From the NCBI GenBank assembly GCA_943735955.1, contig OX030961.1, positions 445,001-509,000 on the forward strand: a stretch of DNA of 64,000 nt, given 5' to 3'. The DNA is from Piscicola geometra (Eukaryota > Annelida > Clitellata > Hirudinida > Piscicolidae). The translations under genes and the position numbers were made by a program. The notes under the pieces were generated by a model. That model was given only the letters and a program-made list of their open reading frames with translations. It ran no database searches and was not told the DNA's origin. Shown here piece by piece: positions 45,301 through 58,200 of this stretch. Each line of letters starts with the position of its first letter. Position 1 is the first letter of the stretch.

Positions 45301-48300
45301 AAAGAGGAAGTGAGGATGCGAGAGAGAGTGGGAGTGGGGATAAAGTGGAAAGAGGAAGTTAGGATGCAAGAGAGAGTGGGAGTGGGGATAAAGTGGAAAG
45401 AGGAAGTGAGGATGCAAGAGAGAGTGGGAGTGGGGATAAAGTGGAAAGAGGAAGTGAGGATGCAAGAGAGGGTGGGAGTGGGGATAAAGTGGAAAGAGGA
45501 AGTGAGGATGCAAGAGAGAGTGGGAGTGGGGATAAAGTGGAAAGAGGAAGTGAGGATGCAAGAGAGAGTGGGAGTGGGGATAAAGTGGAAAGAGGAAGTG
45601 AGGATGCAAGAGAGAGTGGGAGTGGGCATAAAGTGGAAAGAGGAAGTGAGGATGCAAGAGAGAGTGGGAGTGGGCATAAAGTGGAAAGAGGAAGTGAGGA
45701 TGCAAGAGAGAGTGGGAGTGGGGATAAAGTGGAAAGAGGAAGTGAGGATGCAAGAGAGAGTGGGAGTGGGGATGAAGTGGAAAGAGGAAGTGAGGATGCA
45801 AGAGAGAGTGGGAGTGGGGATAAAGTGGAAAGAGGAAGTGAGGATGCAAGAGAGAGTGGGAGTGGGCATAAAGTGGAAAGAGGAAGTGAGGATGCAAGAG
45901 AGAGTGGGAGTGGGCATAAAGTGGAAAGAGGAAGTGAGGATGCAAGAGAGAGTGGGAGTGGGGATAAAGTGGAAAGAGGAAGTGAGGATGCAAGAGAGAG
46001 TGGGAGTGGGGATAAAGTGGAAAGAGGAAGTGAGGATGCAAGAGAGAGTGGGAGTGGGGATAAAGTGGAAAGAGGAAGTGAGGATGCAAGAGAGAGTGGG
46101 AGTGGGGATAAAGTGGAAAGAGGAAGTGAGGATGCAAGAGAGAGTGGGAGTGGGGATAAAGTGGAAAGAGGAAGAGAGGATGCAAGAGAGAGTGGGAGTG
46201 GGGATAAAGTGGAAAGAGGAAGTGAGGATGCAAGAGAGAGTGGGAGTGGGCATAAAGTGGATAGAGGAAGTGGGGATGCAAGAGAGAGTGGGAGTGGGGA
46301 TAAAGTGGAAAGAGGAAGTGAGGATGCAAGAGAGAGTGGGAGTGGGGATAAAGTGGATAGAGGAAGTGGGGATGCAAGAGAGAGTGGGAGTGGGGATAAA
46401 GTGGAAAGAGGAAGTGAGGATGCAAGAGAGAGTGGGAGTGGGGATAAAGTGGAAAGAGGAAGTGAGGATGCAAGAGAGAGTGGGAGTGGGCATAAAGTGG
46501 AAAGAGGAAGTGAGGATGCATGAGAGAGTGGGAGTGGGCATAAAGTGGAAAGAGGAAGTGAGGATGCATGAGAGAGTGGGAGTGGGGATAAAGTGGAAAG
46601 AGGAAGTGGGGATACAAGAGAGAGTGGGAGTGGGGATAAAGTGGAAAGAGGAAGTGAGGATGCAAGAGAGAGTGGGAGTGGGCATAAAGTGGAAAGAGGA
46701 AGTGAGGATGCGAGAGAGAGTGGGAGTGGGGATAAAGTGGAAAGAGGAAGTGAGGATGCAAGAGAGAGTGGGAGTGGGCATAAAGTGGAAAGAGGAAGTG
46801 AGGATGCAAGAGAGAGTGGGAGTGGGCATAAAGTGGAAAGAGGAAGTGAGGATGCAAGAGAGAGTGGGAGTGGGGATAAAGTGGAAAGAGGAAGTGAGGA
46901 TGCGAGAGAGAGTGGGAGTGGGGATAAAGTGGAAAGAGGAAGTGAGGATGCAAGAGAGAGTGGGAGTGGGGATAAAGTGGAAAGAGGAAGTGAGGATGCA
47001 AGAGAGAGTGGGAGTGGGGATAAAGTGGAAAGAGGAAGTGAGGATGCAAGAGAGGGTGGGAGTGGGGATAAAGTGGAAAGAGGAAGTGAGGATGCAAGAG
47101 AGAGTGGGAGTGGGGATAAAGTGGAAAGAGGAAGTGAGGATGCAAGAGAGAGTGGGAGTGGGGATAAAGTGGAAAGAGGAAGTGAGGATGCAAGAGAGAG
47201 TGGGAGTGGGCATAAAGTGGAAAGAGGAAGTGAGGATGCAAGAGAGAGTGGGAGTGGGCATAAAGTGGAAAGAGGAAGTGAGGATGCAAGAGAGAGTGGG
47301 AGTGGGGATAAAGTGGAAAGAGGAAGTGAGGATGCAAGAGAGAGTGGGAGTGGGGATGAAGTGGAAAGAGGAAGTGAGGATGCAAGAGAGAGTGGGAGTG
47401 GGCATAAAGTGGAAAGAGGAAGTGAGGATGCAAGAGAGAGTGGGAGTGGGGATAAAGTGGAAAGAGGAAGTGAGGATGCAAGAGAGAGTGGGAGTGGGGA
47501 TAAAGTGGAAAGAGGAAGTGGGGATACAAGAGAGAGTGGGAGTGGGGATAAAGTGGAAAGAGGAAGTGAGGATGCAAGAGAGAGTGGGAGTGGGCATAAA
47601 GTGGAAAGAGGAAGTGAGGATGCATGAGAGAGTGGGAGTGGGCATAAAGTGGAAAGAGGAAGTGAGGATGCATGAGAGAGTGGGAGTGGGGATAAAGTGG
47701 AAAGAGGAAGTGAGGATGCAAGAGAGAGTGGGAGTGGGGATAAAGTGGAAAGAGGAAGTGAGGATGCAAGAGAGAGTGGGAGTGAGGATGAAGTGGAAAG
47801 AGGAAGTGAGGATGCAAGAGAGAGTGGGAGTGGGGATAAAGTGGAAAGAGGAAGTGAGGATGCAAGAGAGAGTGGGAGTGGGGATAAAGTGGAAAGAGGA
47901 AGTGAGGATGCAAGAGAGAGTGGGAGTGGGGATAAAGTGGAAAGAGGAAGTGGGGATACAAGAGAGAGTGGGAGTGGGGATAAAGTGGAAAGAGGAAGTG
48001 AGGATGCAAGAGAGAGTGGGAGTGGGCATAAAGTGGAAAGAGGAAGTGAGGATGCAAGAGAGAGTGGGAGTGGGGATAAAGTGGAAAGAGGAAGTGAGGA
48101 TGCAAGAGAGAGTGGGAGTGGGGATAAAGTGGAAAGAGGAAGTGAGGATGCAAGAGAGAGTGGGAGTGGGCATAAAGTGGAAAGAGGAAGTGAGGATGCA
48201 AGAGAGAGTGGGAGTGGGGATAAAGTGGAAAGAGGAAGTGGGGATACAAGAGAGAGTGGGAGTGGGGATAAAGTGGAAAGAGGAAGTGAGGATGCAAGAG

Positions 48301-51300
48301 AGAGTGGGAGTGGGCATAAAGTGGAAAGAGGAAGTGAGGATGCGAGAGAGAGTGGGAGTGGGGATAAAGTGGAAAGAGGAAGTGAGGATGCAAGAGAGAG
48401 TGGGAGTGGGCATAAAGTGGAAAGAGGAAGTGAGGATGCAAGAGAGAGTGGGAGTGGGCATAAAGTGGAAAGAGGAAGTGAGGATGCAAGAGAGAGTGGG
48501 AGTGGGGATAAAGTGGAAAGAGGAAGTGAGGATGCGAGAGAGAGTGGGAGTGGGGATAAAGTGGAAAGAGGAAGTGAGGATGCAAGAGAGAGTGGGAGTG
48601 GGGATAAAGTGGAAAGAGGAAGTGAGGATGCAAGAGAGAGTGGGAGTGGGGATAAAGTGGAAAGAGGAAGTGAGGATGCAAGAGAGGGTGGGAGTGGGGA
48701 TAAAGTGGAAAGAGGAAGTGAGGATGCAAGAGAGAGTGGGAGTGGGGATAAAGTGGAAAGAGGAAGTGAGGATGCAAGAGAGAGTGGGAGTGGGGATAAA
48801 GTGGAAAGAGGAAGTGAGGATGCAAGAGAGAGTGGGAGTGGGCATAAAGTGGAAAGAGGAAGTGAGGATGCAAGAGAGAGTGGGAGTGGGCATAAAGTGG
48901 AAAGAGGAAGTGAGGATGCAAGAGAGAGTGGGAGTGGGGATAAAGTGGAAAGAGGAAGTGAGGATGCAAGAGAGAGTGGGAGTGGGGATGAAGTGGAAAG
49001 AGGAAGTGAGGATGCAAGAGAGAGTGGGAGTGGGCATAAAGTGGAAAGAGGAAGTGAGGATGCAAGAGAGAGTGGGAGTGGGCATAAAGTGGAAAGAGGA
49101 AGTGAGGATGCAAGAGAGAGTGGGAGTGGGGATAAAGTGGAAAGAGGAAGTGAGGATGCAAGAGAGAGTGGGAGTGGGGATAAAGTGGAAAGAGGAAGTG
49201 AGGATGCAAGAGAGAGTGGGAGTGGGGATAAAGTGGAAAGAGGAAGTGAGGATGCAAGAGAGAGTGGGAGTGGGGATAAAGTGGAAAGAGGAAGTGAGGA
49301 TGCAAGAGAGAGTGGGAGTGGGGATAAAGTGGAAAGAGGAAGAGAGGATGCAAGAGAGAGTGGGAGTGGGGATAAAGTGGAAAGAGGAAGTGAGGATGCA
49401 AGAGAGAGTGGGAGTGGGCATAAAGTGGATAGAGGAAGTGGGGATGCAAGAGAGAGTGGGAGTGGGGATAAAGTGGAAAGAGGAAGTGAGGATGCAAGAG
49501 AGAGTGGGAGTGGGGATAAAGTGGATAGAGGAAGTGGGGATGCAAGAGAGAGTGGGAGTGGGCATAAAGTGGAAAGAGGAAGTGAGGATGCATGAGAGAG
49601 TGGGAGTGGGCATAAAGTGGAAAGAGGAAGTGAGGATGCAAGAGAGAGTGGGAGTGGGGATAAAGTGGAAAGAGGAAGTGAGGATGCAAGAGAGAGTGGG
49701 AGTGAGGATGAAGTGGAAAGAGGAAGTGAGGATGCAAGAGAGAGTGGGAGTGGGGATAAAGTGGAAAGAGGAAGTGAGGATGCAAGAGAGAGTGGGAGTG
49801 GGGATAAAGTGGAAAGAGGAAGTGAGGATGCAAGAGAGAGTGGGAGTGGGGATAAAGTGGAAAGAGGAAGAGAGGATGCAAGAGAGAGTGAGAGTGGGGA
49901 TAAAGTGGAAAGAGGAAGTGAGGATACAAGAGAGAGTGGGAGTGGGGATAAAGTGGAAAGAGGAAGTGAGGATGCAAGAGAGAGTGGGAGTGGGGATAAA
50001 GTGGATAGAGGAAGTGGGGATGCAAGAGAGAGTGGGAGTGGGGATAAAGTGGAAAGAGGAAGTGAGGATGCAAGAGAGAGTGGGAGTGGGGATAAAGTGG
50101 AAAGAGGAAGTGAGGATGCAAGAGAGAGTGGGAGTGGGCATAAAGTGGAAAGAGGAAGTGAGGATGCATGAGAGAGTGGGAGTGGGCATAAAGTGGAAAG
50201 AGGAAGTGAGGATGCAAGAGAGAGTGGGAGTGGGGATAAAGTGGAAAGAGGAAGTGAGGATGCAAGAGAGAGTGGGAGTGAGGATGAAGTGGAAAGAGGA
50301 AGTGAGGATGCAAGAGAGAGTGGGAGTGGGGATAAAGTGGAAAGAGGAAGTGAGGATGCAAGAGAGAGTGGGAGTGGGGATAAAGTGGAAAGAGGAAGTG
50401 AGGATGCAAGAGAGAGTGGGAGTGGGGATAAAGTGGAAAGAGGAAGTGGGGATACAAGAGAGAGTGGGAGTGGGGATAAAGTGGAAAGAGGAAGTGAGGA
50501 TGCAAGAGAGAGTGGGAGTGGGCATAAAGTGGAAAGAGGAAGTGAGGATGCAAGAGAGAGTGGGAGTGGGGATAAAGTGGAAAGAGGAAGTGAGGATGCA
50601 AGAGAGAGTGGGAGTGGGCATAAAGTGGAAAGAGGAAGTGAGGATGCAAGAGAGAGTGGGAGTGGGCATAAAGTGGAAAGAGGAAGTGAGGATGCAAGAG
50701 AGAGTGGGAGTGGGGATAAAGTGGAAAGAGGAAGTGAGGATGCAAGAGAGAGTGGGAGTGGGGATAAAGTGGAAAGAGGAAGTGAGGATGCAAGAGAGAG
50801 TGGGAGTGGGGATAAAGTGGAAAGAGGAAGTGAGGATGCAAGAGAGAGTGGGAGTGGGCATAAAGTGGAAAGAGGAAGTGAGGATGCAAGAGAGAGTGGG
50901 AGTGGGGATAAAGTGGAAAGAGGAAGTGAGGATGCAAGAGAGAGTGGGAGTGGGCATAAAGTGGAAAGAGGAAGTGAGGGTGCAAGAGAGAGTGGGAGTG
51001 GGGATAAAGTGGAAAGAGGAAGTGAGGATGCAAGAGAGAGTGGGAGTGGGGATAAAGTGGAAAGAGGAAGTGAGGATGCAAGAGAGAGTGGGAGTGGGCA
51101 TAAAGTGGAAAGAGGAAGTGAGGATGCAAGAGAGAGTGGGAGTGGGGATAAAGTGGAAAGAGGAAGTGAGGATGCAAGAGAGAGTGGGAGTGGGGATAAA
51201 GTGGAAAGAGGAAGTGAGGATGCAAGAGAGAGTGGGAGTGGGCATAAAGTGGAAAGAGGAAGTGAGGATGCAAGAGAGGGTGGGAGTGGGGATAAAGTGG

Positions 51301-54300
51301 AAAGAGGAAGTGAGGATGCAAGAGAGAGTGGGAGTGGGGATAAAGTGGAAAGAGGAAGTGAGGATGCAAGAGAGAGTGGGAGTGGGGATAAAGTGGAAAG
51401 AGGAAGAGAGGATGCAAGAGAGAGTGGGAGTGGGGATAAAGTGGAAAGAGGAAGTGAGGATGCAAGAGAGAGTGGGAGTGGGCATAAAGTGGATAGAGGA
51501 AGTGGGGATGCAAGAGAGAGTGGGAGTGGGGATAAAGTGGAAAGAGGAAGTGAGGATGCAAGAGAGAGTGGGAGTGGGGATAAAGTGGATAGAGGAAGTG
51601 GGGATGCAAGAGAGAGTGGGAGTGGGGATAAAGTGGAAAGAGGAAGTGAGGATGCAAGAGAGAGTGGGAGTGGGGATAAAGTGGAAAGAGGAAGTGAGGA
51701 TGCAAGAGAGAGTGGGAGTGGGCATAAAGTGGAAAGAGGAAGTGAGGATGCATGAGAGAGTGGGAGTGGGCATAAAGTGGAAAGAGGAAGTGAGGATGCA
51801 AGAGAGAGTGGGAGTGGGGATAAAGTGGAAAGAGGAAGTGAGGATGCAAGAGAGAGTGGGAGTGAGGATGAAGTGGAAAGAGGAAGTGGGGATGCAAGAG
51901 AGGGTGGGAGTGGGCATAAAGTGGAAAGAGGAAGTGAGGATGCAAGAGAGAGTGGGAGTGGGCATAAAGTGGAAAGAGGAAGTGAGGATGCAAGAGAGAG
52001 TGGGAGTGGGGATAAAGTGGAAAGAGGAAGTGAGGATGCAAGAGAGAGTGGGAGTGGGGATAAAGTGGAAAGAGGAAGTGAGGATGCAAGAGAGAGTGGG
52101 AGTGGGCATAAAGTGGAAAGAGGAAGTGAGGATGCAAGAGAGGGTGGGAGTGGGGATAAAGTGGAAAGAGGAAGTGAGGATGCAAGAGAGAGTGGGAGTG
52201 GGGATAAAGTGGAAAGAGGAAGTGAGGATGCAAGAGAGAGTGGGAGTGGGGATAAAGTGGAAAGAGGAAGAGAGGATGCAAGAGAGAGTGGGAGTGGGGA
52301 TAAAGTGGAAAGAGGAAGTGAGGATGCAAGAGAGAGTGGGAGTGGGCATAAAGTGGATAGAGGAAGTGGGGATGCAAGAGAGAGTGGGAGTGGGGATAAA
52401 GTGGAAAGAGGAAGTGAGGATGCAAGAGAGAGTGGGAGTGGGGATAAAGTGGATAGAGGAAGTGGGGATGCAAGAGAGAGTGGGAGTGGGGATAAAGTGG
52501 AAAGAGGAAGTGAGGATGCAAGAGAGAGTGGGAGTGGGGATAAAGTGGAAAGAGGAAGTGAGGATGCAAGAGAGAGTGGGAGTGGGCATAAAGTGGAAAG
52601 AGGAAGTGAGGATGCATGAGAGAGTGGGAGTGGGCATAAAGTGGAAAGAGGAAGTGAGGATGCAAGAGAGAGTGGGAGTGGGGATAAAGTGGAAAGAGGA
52701 AGTGAGGATGCAAGAGAGAGTGGGAGTGAGGATGAAGTGGAAAGAGGAAGTGAGGATGCAAGAGAGAGTGGGAGTGGGGATAAAGTGGAAAGAGGAAGTG
52801 AGGATGCAAGAGAGAGTGGGAGTGGGGATAAAGTGGAAAGAGGAAGTGAGGATGCAAGAGAGAGTGGGAGTGGGGATAAAGTGGAAAGAGGAAGTGGGGA
52901 TACAAGAGAGAGTGGGAGTGGGGATAAAGTGGAAAGAGGAAGTGAGGATGCAAGAGAGAGTGGGAGTGGGCATAAAGTGGAAAGAGGAAGTGAGGATGCA
53001 AGAGAGAGTGGGAGTGGGGATAAAGTGGAAAGAGGAAGTGAGGATGCAAGAGAGAGTGGGAGTGGGCATAAAGTGGAAAGAGGAAGTGAGGATGCAAGAG
53101 AGAGTGGGAGTGGGCATAAAGTGGAAAGAGGAAGTGAGGATGCAAGAGAGAGTGGGAGTGGGGATAAAGTGGAAAGAGGAAGTGAGGATGCAAGAGAGAG
53201 TGGGAGTGGGCATAAAGTGGAAAGAGGAAGTGAGGGTGCAAGAGAGAGTGGGAGTGGGGATAAAGTGGAAAGAGGAAGTGAGGATGCAAGAGAGAGTGGG
53301 AGTGGGGATAAAGTGGAAAGAGGAAGTGAGGATGCAAGAGAGAGTGGGAGTGGGCATAAAGTGGAAAGAGGAAGTGAGGATGCAAGAGAGAGTGGGAGTG
53401 GGGATAAAGTGGAAAGAGGAAGTGAGGATGCAAGAGAGAGTGGGAGTGGGCATAAAGTGGAAAGAGGAAGTGAGGATGCAAGAGAGGGTGGGAGTGGGGA
53501 TAAAGTGGAAAGAGGAAGTGAGGATGCAAGAGAGAGTGGGAGTGGGGATAAAGTGGAAAGAGGAAGTGAGGATGCAAGAGAGAGTGGGAGTGGGGATAAA
53601 GTGGAAAGAGGAAGTGAGGATGCAAGAGAGAGTGGGAGTGGGCATAAAGTGGATAGAGGAAGTGGGGATGCAAGAGAGAGTGGGAGTGGGGATAAAGTGG
53701 AAAGAGGAAGTGAGGATGCAAGAGAGAGTGGGAGTGGGGATAAAGTGGATAGAGGAAGTGGGGATGCAAGAGAGAGTGGGAGTGGGGATAAAGTGGAAAG
53801 AGGAAGTGAGGATGCAAGAGAGAGTGGGAGTGGGGATAAAGTGGAAAGAGGAAGTGAGGATGCAAGAGAGAGTGGGAGTGGGCATAAAGTGGAAAGAGGA
53901 AGTGAGGATGCATGAGAGAGTGGGAGTGGGCATAAAGTGGAAAGAGGAAGTGAGGATGCAAGAGAGAGTGGGAGTGGGGATGAAGTGGAAAGAGGAAGTG
54001 AGGATGCAAGAGAGAGTGGGAGTGAGGATGAAGTGGAAAGAGGAAGTGAGGATGCAAGAGAGAGTGGGAGTGGGGATAAAGTGGAAAGAGGAAGTGAGGA
54101 TGCAAGAGAGAGTGGGAGTGGGGATAAAGTGGAAAGAGGAAGTGAGGATGCAAGAGAGAGTGGGAGTGGGCATAAAGTGGAAAGAGGAAGTGAGGATGCA
54201 AGAGAGAGTGGGAGTGGGGATAAAGTGGAAAGAGGAAGTGAGGATGCAAGAGAGAGTGGGAGTGGGCATAAAGTGGAAAGAGGAAGTGAGGATGCAAGAG

Positions 54301-55201
54301 AGAGTGGGAGTGGGCATAAAGTGGAAAGAGGAAGTGAGGATGCAAGAGAGAGTGGGAGTGGGGATAAAGTGGAAAGAGGAAGTGAGGATGCAAGAGAGAG
54401 TGGGAGTGGGGATAAAGTGGAAAGAGGAAGTGGGGATACAAGAGAGAGTGGGAGTGGGGATAAAGTGGAAAGAGGAAGTGAGGATGCAAGAGAGAGTGGG
54501 AGTGGGGATAAAGTGGAAAGAGGAAGTGAGGATGCAAGAGAGAGTGGGAGTGGGGATAAAGTGGAAAGAGGAAGTGAGGATGCAAGAGAGAGTGGGAGTG
54601 GGGATAAAGTGGAAAGAGGAAGTGAGGATGCAAGAGAGAGTGGGAGTGGGGATAAAGTGGAAAGAGGAAGTGAGGATGCAAGAGAGAGTGGGAGTGGGCA
54701 TAAAGTGGAAAGAGGAAGTGAGGATGCAAGAGAGAGTGGGAGTGGGGATAAAGTGGAAAGAGGAAGTGAGGATGCAAGAGAGAGTGGGAGTGGGGATAAA
54801 GTGGAAAGAGGAAGTGAGGATGCAAGAGAGAGTGGGAGTGGGCATAAAGTGGAAAGAGGAAGTGAGGATGCAAGAGAGAGTGGGAGTGGGGATAAAGTGG
54901 AAAGAGGAAGTGAGGATGCAAGAGAGAGTGGGAGTGGGCATAAAGTGGAAAGAGGAAGTGAGGATGCAAGAGAGAGTGGGAGTGGGGATAAAGTGGAAAG
55001 AGGAAGTGAGGATGCAAGAGAGAGTGGGAGTGGGGATAAAGTGGAAAGAGGAAGTGAGGATGCAAGAGAGAGTGGGAGTGGGGATAAAGTGGAAAGAGGA
55101 AGTGAGGATGCAAGAGAGAGTGGGAGTGGGGATAAAGCGGAAAGAGGAAGTGAGGATGCAAGAGAGAGTGGGAGTGGGCATAAAGTGGAAAGAGGAAGTG
55201 A

Positions 55202-58200
55202 GGGTGCATGAGAGAGTGGGAGTGGGCATAAAGTGGAAAGAGGAAGTGAGGATGCAAGAGAGAGTGGGAGTGGGGATAAAGTGGAAAGAGGAAGTGAGGA
55301 TGCAAGAGAGAGTGGGAGTGGGCATAAAGTGGGAAGAGGAAGTGAGGATGCAAGAGAGAGTGGGAGTGGGGATAAAGTGGAAAGAGGAAGTGAGGATGCA
55401 AGAGAGAGTGAGAGTGGGCATAAAGTGGAAAGAGGAAGTGAGGATGCAAGAGAGGGTGGGAGTGGGGATAAAGTGGAAAGAGGAAGTGAGGATGCAAGAG
55501 AGAGTGGGAGTGGGGATAAAGTGGAAAGAGGAAGTGAGGATGCAAGAGAGAGTGGGAGTGGGCATAAAGTGGGAAGAGGAAGTGAGGATGCAAGAGAGAG
55601 TGGGAGTGGGCATAAAGTGGAAAGAGGAAGTGAGGATGCAAGAGAGAGTGGGAGTGGGGATGAAGTGGAAAGAGGAAGTGAGGATGCAAGAGAGAGTGGG
55701 AGTGGGCATAAAGTGGAAAGAGGAAGTGAGGATGCAAGAGAGAGTGGGAGTGGGGATAAAGTGGAAAGAGGAAGTGGGGATACAAGAGAGAGTGGGAGTG
55801 GGGATAAAGTGGAAAGAGGAAGTGAGGATGCAAGAGAGAGTGGGAGTGGGCATAAAGTGGAAAGAGGAAGTGAGGATGCAAGAGAGAGTGGGAGTGGGGA
55901 TAAAGTGGAAAGAGGAAGTGAGGATGCAAGAGAGAGTGGGAGTGGGGATAAAGTGGAAAGAGGAAGTGAGGATGCAAGAGAGAGTGGGAGTGGGCATAAA
56001 GTGGAAAGAGGAAGTGAGGATGCAAGAGAGAGTGGGAGTGGGGATAAAGTGGAAAGAGGAAGTGAGGATGCAAGAGAGAGTGGGAGTGGGCATAAAGTGG
56101 AAAGAGGAAGTGAGGATGCAAGAGAGAGTGGGAGTGGGGATAAAGTGGAAAGAGGAAGTGAGGATGCAAGAGAGAGTGGGAGTGGGCATAAAGTGGAAAG
56201 AGGAAGTGAGGATGCAAGAGAGAGTGGGAGTGGGGATAAAGTGGAAAGAGGAAGTGAGGATGCAAGAGAGAGTGGGAGTGGGGATAAAGTGGAAAGAGGA
56301 AGTGAGGATGCAAGAGAGAGTGGGAGTGGGCATAAAGTGGAAAGAGGAAGTGAGGATGCAAGAGAGAGTGGGAGTGGGGATAAAGTGGAAAGAGGAAGTG
56401 AGGATGCAAGAGAGAGTGGGAGTGGGCATAAAGTGGAAAGAGGAAGTGAGGATGCAAGAGAGAGTGGGAGTGGGGATAAAGTGGAAAGAGGAAGTGAGGA
56501 TGCAAGAGAGAGTGGGAGTGGGGATAAAGTGGAAAGAGGAAGTGAGGATGCAAGAGAGAGTGGGAGTGGGGATAAAGTGGAAAGAGGAAGTGAGGATGCA
56601 AGAGAGAGTGGGAGTGGGGATAAAGTGGAAAGAGGAAGTGAGGATGCAAGAGAGAGTGGGAGTGGGCATAAAGTGGAAAGAGGAAGTGAGGATGCAAGAG
56701 AGAGTGGGAGTGGGGATAAAGTGGAAAGAGGAAGTGAGGATGCAAGAGAGAGTGGGAGTGGGGATAAAGTGGAAAGAGGAAGTGAGGATGCAAGAGAGGG
56801 TGGGAGTGGGGATAAAGTGGAAAGAGGAAGTGAGGATGCAAGAGAGAGTGGGAGTGGGGATAAAGTGGAAAGAGGAAGTGAGGATGCAAGAGAGAGTGGG
56901 AGTGGGGATAAAGTGGAAAGAGGAAGTGAGGATGCAAGAGAGAGTGGGAGTGGGGATAAAGTGGAAAGAGGAAGTGAGGATGCAAGAGAGAGTGGGAGTG
57001 GGGATAAAGTGGAAAGAGGAAGTGAGGATGCAAGAGAGGGTGGGAGTGGGGATAAAGTGGAAAGAGGAAGTGAGGATGCAAGAGAGAGTGGGAGTGGGGA
57101 TAAAGTGGAAAGAGGAAGTGAGGATGCAAGAGAGAGTGGGAGTGGGGATAAAGTGGAAAGAGGAAGTGAGGATGCAAGAGAGAGTGGGAGTGGGCATAAA
57201 GTGGAAAGAGGAAGTGAGGAAGCAAGAGAGAATGGGAGTGGGGATAAAGTGGAAAGAGGAAGTGAGGATGCAAGAGAGAGTGGGAGTGGGCATAAAGTGG
57301 AAAGAGGAAGTGAGGATGCAAGAGAGAGTGGGAGTGGGGATAAAGTGGAAAGAGGAAGTGAGGATGCAAGAGAGAGTGGGAGTGGGGATAAAGTGGAAAG
57401 AGGAAGTGAGGATGCAAGAGAGAGTGGGAGTGGGCATAAAGTGGAAAGAGGAAGTGAGGATGCAAGAGAGAGTGGGAGTGGGCATAAAGTGGAAAGAGGA
57501 AGTGAGGATGCAAGAGAGAGTGGGAGTGGGCATAAAGTGGAAAGAGGAAGTGAGGATGCAAGAGAGAGTGGGAGTGGGGATAAAGTGGAAAGAGGAAGTG
57601 AGGATGCAAGAGAGAGTGGGAGTGGGCATAAAGTGGAAAGAGGAAGTGAGGATGCAAGAGAGAGTGGGAGTGGGGATAAAGTGGAAAGAGGAAGTGAGGA
57701 TGCAAGAGAGAGTGGGAGTGGGGATAAAGTGGAAAGAGGAAGTGAGGATGCAAGAGAGGGTGGGAGTGGGGATAAAGTGGAAAGAGGAAGTGAGGATGCA
57801 AGAGAGAGTGGGAGTGGGGATAAAGTGGAAAGAGGAAGTGAGGATGCAAGAGAGAGTGGGAGTGGGGATAAAGTGGAAAGAGGAAGTGAGGATGCAAGAG
57901 AGAGTGGGAGTGGGGATAAAGTGGAAAGAGGAAGTGAGGATGCAAGAGAGAGTGGGAGTGGGGATAAAGTGGAAAGAGGAAGTGAGGATGCAAGAGAGGG
58001 TGGGAGTGGGGATAAAGTGGAAAGAGGAAGTGAGGATGCAAGAGAGAGTGGGAGTGGGGATAAAGTGGAAAGAGGAAGTGAGGATGCAAGAGAGAGTGGG
58101 AGTGGGGATAAAGTGGAAAGAGGAAGTGAGGATGCAAGAGAGAGTGGGAGTGGGCATAAAGTGGAAAGAGGAAGTGAGGAAGCAAGAGAGAATGGGAGTG